From Sphagnum compactum (lineage: Eukaryota > Bryophyta > Sphagnopsida > Sphagnales), in the NCBI GenBank assembly GCA_965153455.1, contig OZ234501.1, forward strand, positions 10,726,001 to 10,790,000: a DNA stretch of 64,000 nt, read 5' to 3'. How positions within the stretch are numbered: the first letter of the stretch is position 1; each line of letters opens with the position of its first letter. A program made the translations under genes and the position numbers. Below the pieces are notes generated by a model, which had not been told where the DNA came from, searched no databases, and worked only from the letters and a program-made list of their open reading frames with translations. Below are positions 10,703 to 22,782 of this stretch, piece after piece.

Positions 10703-13428
10703 CAGAAATCTTGATTTTGTTAACAAGAAAGTATTGACTAGATCTAAATGGTTTAGGACCATTAACATTACGGAAGAGGAAGGGGGTGGGCATTTTGCTT
10801 TATTAACTAAGTGTGATTCAGTGGGCTTTCAACGTGTAAGGCATCCCATATGCGAAGGGTTCTTTGTTCCTTCTGTTGTCTTATAATTACTTATAAAATG
10901 ATGATTTGGTCATATTACATTGTAACAGATTTCCCATTTTGAGAGTCTTCATATGCTAGACTTTTCATGCAGATGTGATTACCATACTTGAGGAATGGAT
11001 GCTATTTTGAATCTGGAAATTGTTGTGTGCTGATTTTGTTTGTGAGCCCCATTGCAACCACTTACAAATTAATAGGCCATACGTAACCCAACATGAAGAA
11101 AGAGGAACAAATGTCCAAGAATCTGGACCTTCTTCCTTGAGGTCATAATTCAATGTAGACTTGGTTGGAGTCTTCAATTTTAAAATTGCAAGTTTTCACG
11201 AGGTGTTATTGTGAACTGATGTTGTGAAGCAAAAAGCACTCATATCTTGCTCGATGAGAAAAGAAAGGAACTCTTCCTTGGGTTAGTTAGCCCCTTAAAT
11301 CATTGTTGCATTCCTGTGATTGCTTTTCAGAAACAGTAATCTGCTCACTTCAAATTAGCTTTGTATCATTTGCATCAAACTCTAGGAAATCTAATCACCA
11401 ATATTACCTTCTCAACTTCTCAAGTACTATATAGAGACAAAGATCAAGAAAATCAACTCAGATCTGCCATTGTTGAGAAGTAGTTCAAACTTTCTCAACC
11501 ACTTTGTGAACACCGTGCTCAATCCACTTCCACAACATTCAGAAGTTTTTGGAAGTATGAACTTGAACATCTGGTTGGCAAGTGAAAAAACTGTTGGAAA
11601 ATAATTGCAGTGCGTTTTATTGCTAAGGGGTCATCACTAAATACCTATCAATTGCTTTCATTTCATAATCCATGTCCTCTGTTATTCTTTCCCCAAGCTA
11701 ATGGACGCGCATGTGTAGATTTTGGGTGCACCCATCCAATTGATGAGTTGTTTTGAAATCTACCCATCTACTTTTTGAATTTCTTCTATAAATATTGATG
11801 TTAGGTAACTGATTTAATCATGCCTCTATATCATTTTATTTTTTGGGGTTATTGCTTGTTTTTCTGTATCACAAGGTTTCATATCACTATGAAATGTTAA
11901 AAAAACCCACATGACTAATTTTTTAAATGAAATTTGTTTGATAAACATATAAATAATAAGCTTCAATTCTTTTAAATCTTATTAAAATGAGATTCTTAAA
12001 AAATTGATTTGAAAAATTATGCGAGAATTGATTAAAATAAAACACATCAAGTTTAAAATACATTGAAATTTTAATATAAAATTCTTTTTTGAAATATAAA
12101 TGTTTTTAACTAATTTGATGTTATTTTAAAAACTTCAACATGGGCTTTAATGAAGATTTAGTAACAAAAATCGTAATGAAATTAATTTTTAATCGATTAA
12201 TTTGTTTATATTGTTGTTGCCTTTTATGTTATAAAAAATTATTATTGCCCTTAGATAGTAGACATGCATGTATGATTTTAGCTTTTACCAAGCATGTATG
12301 GGGCAAACACAACTAGTTGTTAGGTGTTGGAAAGCATGGATGGGTGGTGAGTTTTTTGAAAATATTCTATACCACGGGTAGCCTAATGAATGGCCTTCTT
12401 GCTATTCCATTGTGCTGATGGTCCCTTTGGAGCATCCCCTTATATAACCAAAGCAGCAGAAGGCAATGTGCAAGTGGCCATTAATAATAATAAACTGCAA
12501 ATAGAGGATGAATAAAAACAGAAAATACGCACCCCTTGAAATCCAATTGAATTGTCACAAGAATGAAGCTACCATGGTGGTGGATGAATTTTTTTTCCCA
12601 TTATAGATGAAATGAACATTCATGGATGTATATATCATCAATGAATGATTAATTCTATGATCATTGATTATGTACATCCATCCACATCAATTAGATGATA
12701 ATGGATGGTGTGAAAGTTGTCCGTTCATGGATGAAGCTCAGCCATGAATAAGATTTGCTAAGTCACATGAATGATATTCATATGACATTCCATTTTGTTG
12801 ACAAATACATTTAATTTGGATGTAGTTGTTTCTAAATCTGTGTTGGGTTCATTCATGAAATAATTTAAATATAAGGTCTATTTTTTAAACCAGACAATGT
12901 GACCCATCTATTCATGACAAAATCAAACAACATCATTTACTTGTGAATTGGGTAGAAATTATTGAGGTCAATGGTGTTTGGAAGATTCTTAAACTTGCAA
13001 AATTGGCAAGATACATCAGGAAGTATTGCAATCTATGTCAAGAAGTGGAATTTATTTAATTTACCTTGTTGACTGCCGTAGCCTAGGGTCAGTTTCCACA
13101 TTGACAAAAAGAATGATTATTCTTTCTCCAAAAAATGAATTCGTTTTTTAATTTTGAAATTACATATTTTATCATAATCTACTATGATAATTATGGTGAT
13201 TTTCAACATGTCGACTTCATATTTCCGCAAAATTTCATTTCACTATTTTGGGGATTACTTGATGATGAAACTGACCTTAGAGTAAGGTATTCTAGTCGTA
13301 CCTTTCCATTCACCCTTCATTTTTAATGAGTTTTAGTGGATGAGATGTTATTTGGGGATTAATGGATGTATATGTTCCCACCAAAACAAATTCCCATGGA
13401 TGCAATTTGAAAATTGATGGATGAAACA
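10703..13428. other. AT-rich spacer
   Basis: No gene. From about 12580 to 13425 there are many scattered copies of ATGGATG and its complement (for example near 12620, 12680, 12725, 13365 and 13415), a decayed repeat that runs up to the edge of the organelle insertion. A similar word cluster occurs at 42.72-42.85 kb. Confidence 0.45.
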
Positions 13429-13429
13429 C

Positions 13430-13463
<34 letters not shown>

Positions 13464-13579
13464 ACTTAGGACACGAGCTGACAACAACCATGCACCACTT
13501 GTGTCTGCGTTCCCGAGGGCACTCTTCTCTTTCAAGAAGATTCGCGGCATGTCAAGCCCTAGTAAGGTTCTTCGCGTTG

Positions 13580-13641
<62 letters not shown>

Positions 13642-13670
13642 TTCTTGCGAACGTACACCCCAGGCGGGGG
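13429..13670 (-). pseudogene. rrn16: nuclear copy of part of plastid 16S rRNA
   Basis: The plus strand carries the complement of the conserved 16S core: GGGTTGCGCTCGTTGCGGGA, CACGAGCTGAC, TCGAATTAAACCACATGC and CCGTCAATTCCTTTGAGTTT. The last of these is the universal 900-region primer site. TTCATTCTTGCGAACGTAC is the plastid form rather than the plant mitochondrial 18S form. Several substitutions and the truncation at both ends show it is non-functional DNA moved to the nucleus. Confidence 0.9.
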
Positions 13671-13815
13671 AATATTACTCGTTCCGAATTGAAACATGAA
13701 AAAGATGGAGTACGCAATTATTTGTTAATAATATCTCGACAAAAGCCCTAGCTCGACTATCCGACATTTGATATGCTGTAAACTGTAAAGTAAACTCTAC
13801 TACCAAAGATCCTAC

Positions 13816-13989
13816 GACATGGCTTGCGCTTTGGGACGCCCCCAAGATATGTTTTCAGATACTGCTATACAATTACAACTCGTTTTTGCCCAATGGATAC
13901 AAAATACCCATGTTTTAGCACCTAGTTTAACAGCTCCCAATGCAACAGCAAGCACCAATTTAACCTAGGGTGGTGGTGATCTAGTGTCT
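13816..13989 (+). pseudogene. psaA: nuclear copy of part of plastid psaA
   Basis: The frame reads [26 protein letters not shown] and then [12 protein letters not shown], followed by a TAG stop where the native protein has Trp before GGGDL. This is the luminal-loop region of the photosystem I P700 apoprotein A1. The stop codon, the substitutions and the lack of flanking psaA coding make it a relic. Its strand is opposite to the neighbouring 16S fragment. Confidence 0.9.
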
Positions 13990-14089
13990 TTGAAATACAT
14001 TGCTGCATTCAGAGTATTTAAAGTAGTTGCCCCATTTTACTATTTTGGGTACCGGGGGGATTCCAATTCATAGATATAGAGATTCCACA

Positions 14090-14516
14090 AAAATAAAGAC
14101 AACCTGGTCATTTCTTTTTTGGAATAGATAGAATGTGTATCTAACGTAATTAAACCCCAATTTCTATGGAGAATAAATCGTAACAAATGGCAAAGAGAAG
14201 TATCTCGAATCCATCGACGAAAAATTCGAATAAGAAGCTCTGGATGAAGAAAACGAGGTATTTTTAGATTTAAAATACCTTTTTTTCTCTATTTGAAGAA
14301 TGTATATCCCTCCGTAAAAAAGAAAAAATTGATGGTTTTGTATCGTAATAATATATTGAAAAATCCGTATTCCGTTCAAAATCGTACGCTTGAGTGGCAA
14401 AGGTAAGCGGCATCGTAGCCTTAAATAAGATGGAGCAGAAAAAAATAAGTTTTTTGTTGCGGCCTGCTTGGACACACGGTGCTTACCTTAAGCCTTAACC
14501 ACAATCTCAAGTTGGT
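14090..14516 (+). other. organelle-like stretch, probably mitochondrial intron sequence
   Basis: One frame around 14185-14290 reads like an organelle ORF (KWQREVSRIHRRKIRIRSSG, then a TGA). The region directly precedes a group II intron domain V, and its base composition resembles plant mitochondrial intron DNA. I cannot name the gene. Confidence 0.4.
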
Positions 14517-14550
14517 GAGCCATGTGATGGGTAACCATCTTGCACGGTTC
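14517..14550 (+). pseudogene. group II intron domain V, mitochondrial type
   Basis: GAGC and GTTC close a hairpin with a GTAA tetraloop (TGATGG-GTAA-CCATC) and the usual two-base bulge. It is followed by CGGAGAGCACTT, wording typical of plant mitochondrial group II introns. One stem pair has decayed (CATG where CGTG is expected), as produced by deamination of methylated CpG. It is a nuclear relic, not a working ribozyme. Confidence 0.75.
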
Positions 14551-14882
14551 GGAGAGCACTTTATTATTTCACTTGGGTGAATGGCCGCATTGCGGTATGA
14601 AAAAAACTTTCTGTTTAATTTGCAAAATAAAGGCCCTGGTGAAGTAAAACTTTTGACTCTGTGTTTGATAGTCTGACTGTAATTATGTTAATTGTGGTTA
14701 CATTTGTAAGTAGCTTAATTCTGGCCTGAGAAAAAAGGTAGCTTTCTTTATGCATTTTACTTGCTCTGTATACAACTACTTTGTCATGGCCTTCTTTGCC
14801 CTCCATCAACTTCAGTAAACGAGTGAATTTGCGCGAGTGCATAAATAAAGTGTTTTGCAAATGCCACAAAATCTGGTTTACA

Positions 14883-15075
14883 GGTTTTAAGCCGTTATTA
14901 ATTGGTGTCTTTATTTATGTATTAATGACCATCAATGTATTTGCCATAGTTTTAGCATTACGTCAAAACCGTTTCAAATATATAGCAGATTTAGGTGCTT
15001 TAGCCAAAACCAATCCTATTTTAGCTATTACCTTGTCTATTACTATGTATTCATATGCAGGAATACGCCTCCTCA
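14883..15075 (+). pseudogene. nad2: nuclear copy of part of mitochondrial nad2
   Basis: The frame contains [30 protein letters not shown] and KTNPILAITLSITM, diagnostic of NADH dehydrogenase subunit 2 of respiratory complex I. Similarity is lost after SYAGI, where a frame change and stop occur. It lies downstream of the intron relic in the same orientation, so both may derive from one mitochondrial piece, although the intervening 300 bases are not recognisable nad2. Confidence 0.9.
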
Positions 15076-15083
15076 ATAAATAA

Positions 15084-18000
15084 TGAATAATCGATCTTCT
15101 AAAAAATAAAATGGATTTATAGCCATTTTTCCATTTGGCTTTATTTCTGAAAGAAACTTTGGGATTCCCATTTTTATGATTTTTTCTTCAATTTTCTTTG
15201 ATGGATGTAAATGACCTTTTTTATATGAATGTGACTCAATTGGGAAAAATTATGAATGAAATTAGATGGCTTGAAAGTAACAAAGTGTATCATGAGGAGA
15301 TGAGAGCCCTTTATTAGAACAAGCAACCCAATGTGAAGCAAGAAGTTAATACAAATTTACTAACTGCATCTGTGCCAAATCCAATGATCTAAGAGGTACA
15401 AAGAAAGTTGAAAATCAACCTTTAAAAAGTTCCTATAGAAAGGTCACTCAAAAAAGTACTTCTCAAATGAAACTTCAGTTTTTTAATGACCTATTGACAC
15501 TCTTGTGCATGTGCCATGTATGATGGAGTGGTTTGATGTGAGCACATTGCTCGACATGGTTTACTTTGACAAACGGATACTAGATTCTTGTCATATGCTG
15601 CTTTGTCTTGTTTTTGTTTTCAACTTCATGCCAATCATTCATCAATGATGATGTTGCAAATTTTGAAGGGATTTGAACTTTGTGTCCCTCTTTGTTATGT
15701 ACATAATAGAACTTTTGAATGAAAATGCAGGACAATTTGAGACCTTGTTAAAGGGAGCAACAATGAGTCAATATCATTTTAGTGAGTCGAATTATACAAC
15801 ACATTTTTTTAAGTTCCACAATCAATTTCTTACAGTGGGAAAACGGATCAATGGTTCTCCCACACTTGTTATGAATGTGGAGGTTTTAAAAACAAAAACA
15901 AAATGCCATCAAGAGTCAACTTCAATGTTTTTTCGCATTGGATGCTAATTGTTTGGATTTGGGCATTTCTATGTGGCTTTGAGGTGGATGCAATGGAATG
16001 GATTTGGGTTTTTTTATGGGAGCACGTGATGCATGTATGTCACATGAAAATATTATTCACATAGTGCACATGAATTCACATAGCTTGTGAATCCTTTTAT
16101 TCATGAATGATGTTGTCAGTGCTACACATATCAATGCTTGCAAACTGTGATATTTCCAAATGTGAATATAGCATTTCCTGCTTTGAAGCGAATTTTCATT
16201 TTGTAAATTTGCAGGACTATGCTTGAAACTTGGTCTTGAAAGTGTTTAATAAATATTGCATCATCAACTTCTTGATCAGGTCATACTTTCTTTCAACCTT
16301 ATTGGTCAACTAGACAAAGTTTCCAATCAAACAAGTTCTTGAGATCCCATCACAAACTGTTTGGTAAAATTTGTTTTTTGTTCATAGCAAAAATAGCAAC
16401 ATGATATTAAGATATTTCCCTTCATAATTTAGCTAAATAGCTTTCATTCCACTACACTCATGAACTTTATACCATTTTTCCATGGGCTTATATTATGATG
16501 ATTTTAAAAATGAAGTTTAAACTTAAGAATGATTTCCAACCATATTATGATATGCCACCTACCTACTCAAATTGTCATGTGACTATCACGAATGACATCC
16601 ATGATCCCCAATATTGATTATAGGGCATTTGTGAAAGACCAACTAGTGACCCCAACATTAGTTATAGAACATGTAGCAGGCGTAATGTCAAATTCAATTA
16701 TTATTTTGCATATTTCATATGCTAATCCCTAAAACTTAGTTTGTCATTAGAGTGGCTGATGGGATCAAGTTTCCTTTCGGGATGTTGTGTTGTTGGGGTC
16801 ATTCCAAGTACATCCAGACCAAATCAAGAGCACTAAATAAAACAACACATTTGTAATTATTTTAGATTGTTAAACAACATTAGCATGCCTAACTTAAGCA
16901 CAGATATAATTCCTTGATGTCCCCCATATGTTCTCAAAACATGTGGTATATCAATATTTTATAATTTATCTCATCATTCCAAGAAAAAAAGAATGCAATT
17001 TCATTATTCATTTGTTTGCACTCGCATGGATCCTAATGTGTTAGGATTGCATGGCATATCCTAATACATGCACGTGCATGACCATCATGTCGTTGGGATG
17101 GCCAATGCATGAATATTGATTTATGTGTGGCATTCAAAATGGAATTGGGGAAAAGAATTTTGAATACAAATAATACTTCTAGTCCCAAACATGCAAACAC
17201 AAAATAGGACATGTATTGCGTTGGTTAAATAAGACTAATCCTTTAAGTGGAAGGAATGAGGATTCAAACTTGGACAAATTGAGGAAGTGGGACAATGGAT
17301 GAATTTGAGGAAATGGGACAATTTGGGCAAGTTGGTCAATGGAAGAACCCAGCATGGGTGGAAAAATCAATTCTAAGGCTTAGATTCAAGAAAATGTAAA
17401 AGAGACGAAAATGGATGAAATTTGGAACTAGCGGAGAACACAAAATTCCAACTAGTTCCATTTCCGTCCATCGTCCAACTTTCTCAATTTTCTTGAATTC
17501 ATGGGTGGTCCAACATGTTCAATAAACATTGAGCACAAGCTTGCATTCTTGAAGGAGTTGACAACTAGAAAAGACAAATAAGTGATTAAATTTTGGCCTT
17601 CATATTTGACTCTGGCTCCTTCCACTCAAAGGATCAGTCCTGTACATGTGTACATATGTCCTTTCATTGAAATGCATCCAATTTCAACTATCAAAAAGTT
17701 TGTCATGAACTCCTGAAACCAACTTCCAAATTTCAGTACATCTTGTTTTACAAGTGTGAAGGTTTGAACATAGTTGCTAGTTGTAGCCTAAACCTTAAAT
17801 AAGCACCATTTTCAGTATCCTTTTGAACACTCTTGGGTCTTGTGTGAAAGCTCTCTACTGAGCTTGAATTACATAAGTCACTAGAAGAGGTCTCCAGATG
17901 TGTTGCTGATGCATGTGTCAATGGGAGGCATGAATATCTTGAAGTTGTCTGCAGTTCCAAATCCATTTGTTTATGAATTCTAGTGCTCCCAATGTAGCAA

Positions 18001-19861
18001 TTTTTTTGTTGAGATTTGATTCTCTGTACTACTGCCACTGATGCCCATACCAAACAAACAAAAGGAGCTGTAGTGTGGGCAAAGCTTTTCCAGAAGTGGG
18101 CCATTATTATTGCCTGCACACAGGAGGAGTGCTCATAGCTTTTGATGAAAAAGGAAATTCATATCTCAGTTGTTGCATTTAAACTTTAAACATTAGAGAT
18201 ATCCTTAAAGTGACCCAGTCTTTGGGTTCTTCTTTCATCCCCCAACCTCTCTTTCAACCTCTAAACACTGTTATTCGCAAAGTAATGAAATTTTATTAAA
18301 TACAAGTATAAAAGATTGGAATACAAGATTAAATGGACAAAGCTCAAAAATATTTATAGCTGCAGTACACACGTCAATAGCAGAGATTGTGATTGGTTGA
18401 AGGCACTCACGAACAAAAAGACAGGGTCAAACTCAAATGCTAATTTGAGTTTCAGTCCCCCTTTAAGTCCAGTGTAGGGGTGTGCTGTGTTTTCCTTACT
18501 TTGCGGATATCTCTATTGCCTAACAAAATTGCAGCAAAAGCTGAGGCTCTAAATTGTGAGTGACTTAGTTTCAGGGAAACATTTCACATTTTCCAGTTCT
18601 TCCATACAATGCAAAACCCTTTTTTCATTTCATTAGTCCTCTGTTGGATTCTGGTAAAATTTTGTCTCCTTTGTTTCATTTCGTCAAGTCCTCTGTCTCC
18701 ACTGCCTGTGCAGGTTTCAAGTTTTCCATTTTATAGGTCGGATGTTGTGTCTGCCTGGAATGTGAACATGCTAACTTACCTCCACTAGGGAAGTAGGAAC
18801 ATCCCCCAACAAAAAGTGTACACATTCCATGAATCCAAAAGTTGTGCACTATAGTTGGGCTGGCCCATTGCCATGGTCCAACAACCTGCAAACAAACACA
18901 TTTGCACTTGCAAGGTCCAATTAGCTGCATCACTTACTCTCTCACTTAGAAAAAAATGAGATATGTCGCTCAGAATGACCCGAAAAGTAACTTTATCTGC
19001 AAACTCCAGAACCTTTGCCAAAACTTTCTTTTTTGCTTGTTGACTGTGTCTGTATATAGACAAGGGTTAGGATTAGTGTAGAAAATATAAAGAAATTTAG
19101 GAGGGCTATTGAATAGGCTTGTACCTAAGAATTAAAAAAAGTCTATATGGCTAATCAGATTGCTAGAATTGGAGCTTTGAATTGTTTTGAGGAGTTATCT
19201 TCAGTAAACTGGCACTTGAACGTTGTAAAATAGGGTTGTCCCTAGTTTTTGGCTAGGGAGCGGTGGTGGAGTGCTTTTGTCGGAGGCATGCTTGGTTTTC
19301 ATTGGAGTCTTGAAAAAAAATCATATTTTTAGACAAGGTTTCATGTTTGAACTTTGAACCCAGCTTTTCTTCAGTTAGCAATCCCATTCAGGCTTGTCAG
19401 CTAACTACCCAAGTGCAGTGACAAATAGCTTCTGAAGCAATGGAACTCATCATCAGAGTTGGTCTGATTCTTTGTGTGAACTCTGTTGTCAGAAAGAACA
19501 GAGCACTAAGAATCAATTGCCCTCCTCATATCATCATGTATACATGGTTTCTTTGTTGTTGTCCAGTGTTCACCTGAGTAAATACAGGGGGTGCGGAAAC
19601 ATGTCAGCTCTTTTGTGCAGGGTAAGGACTTAAGATGGGGCATTAGCAAAGTAAGGCCCTACAACAGGTTGACAGCCAAGTACATATGCTACCACCATTC
19701 TAGTAATGCCCTCACCCACGTAGCGTACCTTACTCATCCTAAAGAATGAGACCAACAAATGAGATCAAACAAGACGGATGTAGAATCAGTGGCCAAGAGA
19801 AAGATTTGTGTGACTTTATGAACCCGCCAAATAAGTAGTTGCTCAGGAACTTTCGGAAGTG
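15084..19861. other. long AT-rich spacer
   Basis: I see no gene in these 4.8 kb. Several open stretches of 60-120 codons exist, but none resembles a known protein or shows splice-consistent continuation. Confidence 0.5.
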
Positions 19862-19864
19862 TAA

Positions 19865-20178
19865 GAGCATCTCCACCCCAGATCTGCAAACAATCCCTGT
19901 ATTTCGTAATAGAATACTGTTTAATGATCACTGTCCCCACCCACAAACACGTTATAAAAGTCCCTTTAAGCACTCAAAGACCATTTATGTCTTTACATCT
20001 GGACGAGTAATAATCACTGTCCAAATCCATAGTAGTAAAAAGCTTTTAAAGGGGTTAAAATGACCACTGCAAAATGGACCATGAACACCGAAGAGCAGCA
20101 ACAGGATTTGCGCTATCCTGCTGCTGCTGCAAGATTTAATGAAAAGGGCTGTTTTGCCGGTGTGGGGTGGAGATGCGC
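19865..20178. mobile_element. Tourist-like MITE (TAA target duplication)
   Basis: Terminal inverted repeats GAGCATCTCCACCCC and GGGGTGGAGATGCGC are flanked on both sides by TAA (19862-19864 and 20179-20181). The three-base TAA target and the GAGCATCTCCA-type end fit PIF/Harbinger-derived elements common in plants. The length is 314 bp and it has no coding capacity. Confidence 0.85.
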
Positions 20179-20199
20179 TAAGAACCCTTAAAACTTTCA

Positions 20200-20420
20200 T
20201 AGCAGTCTGGTGCTGGTATGGGGTCTGAGATTGATTTTTGACTGGTATGAAGCACGTGCATATCTAATTCTTGACGGTATAAAATTGATCCACGGCCTGG
20301 TATTACTTCAAGGTTCCTATCAGGCTGGTATAGGTTAAGGCTGGTATTGCCTCCACTCATACCAGACTGGTAGGGTCCTTACTACCAATGTTGATACCAG
20401 TGTTATACTAAGCTTAGGCC
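20200..20420 (+). repeat. cluster of CTGGTAT words
   Basis: About eight irregularly spaced copies or near-copies of CTGGTAT (some as ATACCAG) occur in 220 bases directly after the MITE. This is a decayed short-unit repeat. Confidence 0.6.
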
Positions 20421-22572
20421 TATATACCGTATACTAGATCAACACCTGGTGTGCATAAGATCAAGGTAAAACATTGACACCTACCTTTACCTTGTGAAAT
20501 GGGTGGAAGAGTAATCGTTAATCAATTTCCTTTGCTTCGATTCATTTGTTTGCAATTCCTATTTTACCTTTAAGGACAGTCAGAAGTTTGGAATGCATGT
20601 AGCATGATGGGTTCAAAGAGGTAGGTAACATGATCTTCTCTGCATATGGGCACTTCTTTCCTCTGTAGACTGGGTAAATATCCCGCCTCAAGGATAAATA
20701 CCCACCTGCTTGAGGTCCTCCAATCATTCCCCAACATAAAGTATAACGGCAAAGTAAATGCTCTATTTATCTTACCATTGTTGGGCGGGTATATCAATTT
20801 TAGTGTATCAGCCGGATAAGGGTAGTAATACATATATTTAAATCTATTAGGTAGGTAAATGTATATAAGCTTCCAAAAGATTCCAAACTGGGTGAGGGTA
20901 AGGATATGTATAAGCTTTACAATAGTATCAATCCTGGCAAGAGTAATGTTAAATGATGAGCACATTTATCTTGATCACAAGATAAGGGTAAATATTTCAA
21001 CAGTTACCTTATATTTGCAAGTATAGGTAAGTAAAAGTTGGGTAAATCGAAAATATTTACACACAAGTATGGCACATTGCCAAGCGGAGGAGGTTAAGAT
21101 TAATTAGTTGTGCAATTGACATCACAAACATGAACTCAAGAAATTTGGACAAACATTCTTTTTTTTTTAAAGAGTAAAAAGAAAAACCAATCAACAACTT
21201 TAAGATTAAATTCAAAGCATTCTTATAATGGCAAACAACAATCAAATGTGAAGGAGTTCCAAAAGCATATGGTAAGAATCTTGTTTGAGGTAATTGGTGT
21301 AATGAATAAAAATATAGTCATCATAACTTGAACAAACCTGTCATAACAATGCATATATATTATATAATGATTTGGCATATATCCTTTCTTTATTCATTTC
21401 AAAACAACGAGTGTGGCCTGTGCTATTGGCCCAAGTGTTACCACGTCCTCAAGTGATTTCTCCGTGCAAAACCTGGTTTTTGGAATTTATTTGAATTTTC
21501 AGCAGTAGAAATCACTTTTAAATCAATATCTCTCACATTCTGAATCCAAATCTTACCAAATAAATTCCATTAAATCTTGCTCATCAAGATCTTTCCAACA
21601 ACATGAAAGGCACATTCTAATTCCTCAGAAATTTTGAGCTAGGATTTACTTTAATTTTCAGTGAAAAAATCATTCAATATTCAAGAACTTTTGCACCACA
21701 AGTCCAAACATCATGGAACAAAGCCGATGCACCCCTCCTTGTCAAGAACTTTCCAAAGAGACCAAGAACATGACGACCTCAAGGATCCCAATTCGGTGGA
21801 TCTCATAAGTACAAACAAAACAAAACAAACAAACTATACCTTGCTTCATAGATAGATCACCCTCCCTTAGGCAAACCTCAAATATATGTTAGTTTGGTAG
21901 AGTAAAGATAGGGTAGATTGGAGATATTTATAAGCCATGCAGGGTATGTATTTACATTTGTACTACCCGTCCCACATAGGGCATTACCACCATACAAAGA
22001 TGGGCCTTGTGGGGCCGTCCTCTCAAAGAAGACAAATGTGGGCTGTGAGGATTGGGGACTATCATGGAGTGCAGTCTAATGGCTGATGAAGGCTGATAAA
22101 CACTGGTGGGCATGAACAATGGAAGTATGAACTAGGATAGATCTTCATGCATGCAACTGGCGTTGAATAAACCCCAATAAAACGAAGTTGGGACAACACA
22201 AACATGCAACCAATCGAAAAGATCATCAAACAAAACTTTCTCACCACAAGGTCGGGGATTGACAAGAAATGGAGCAACAGAATTGGGAGGCTTTTGAACA
22301 AAACCCACATGCATGATCAGGCCCGACAATTTGTGTCCCAGAGCCATCAAATATGGAGTTATGGAAAGGTATGGTCTCTTGGCTCCTTTTTCTTCTGGAT
22401 GGAGGAAGAAGCCCAGAAGACACGCATAGCTTAAAAATCAGCTCCAGGAATTGTTCCTCTTTGGTCCCAAGTTTCAACACTGTTTGTAGTAGCTCTGTGG
22501 GAGTGGAGCTCAGTTTTCTAGTTTTATGTGCCAGTTGAAACTTGATGTTAGTTTCACATTTTGAAAGCTGGC
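20421..22572. other. spacer
   Basis: No gene. Around 20650-21050 the words GGGTAAATA, GGTAAGTA and their complements recur, another degenerate simple repeat. Confidence 0.45.
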
Positions 22573-22574
22573 TA

Positions 22575-22780
22575 AAGGTGCATTCACACCTAATGTTAAG
22601 TCAATGTTAAGTGAAAATCTAGGTGACATCTTAGCATGTTAAATGGGTGATTATTTAATATTAAGTGAATGTTAACTTAACATAAAATCTGGGTGGTAAA
22701 TAGGTTTAGGTTCTAAATGACTAGCTTGGTGTTAAGGGACTTGTAACTAGAGTCCTTAACACCAAGTGTGGATGCACCTT
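22575..22780. mobile_element. MITE with TA target duplication
   Basis: The ends AAGGTGCATTCACAC and GTGTGGATGCACCTT are inverted copies with one mismatch, each bordered by TA (22573-22574 and 22781-22782). The 206-bp interior contains sub-repeats of the word TGTTAAGT and is non-coding. TA duplication is typical of Tc1/mariner-derived (Stowaway-type) elements. Confidence 0.8.
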
Positions 22781-22782
22781 TA

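Noticed and set aside
13359-13699. Protein-coding frames on both strands
   Set aside because: The DNA is a 16S rRNA copy, so the frames are accidental.
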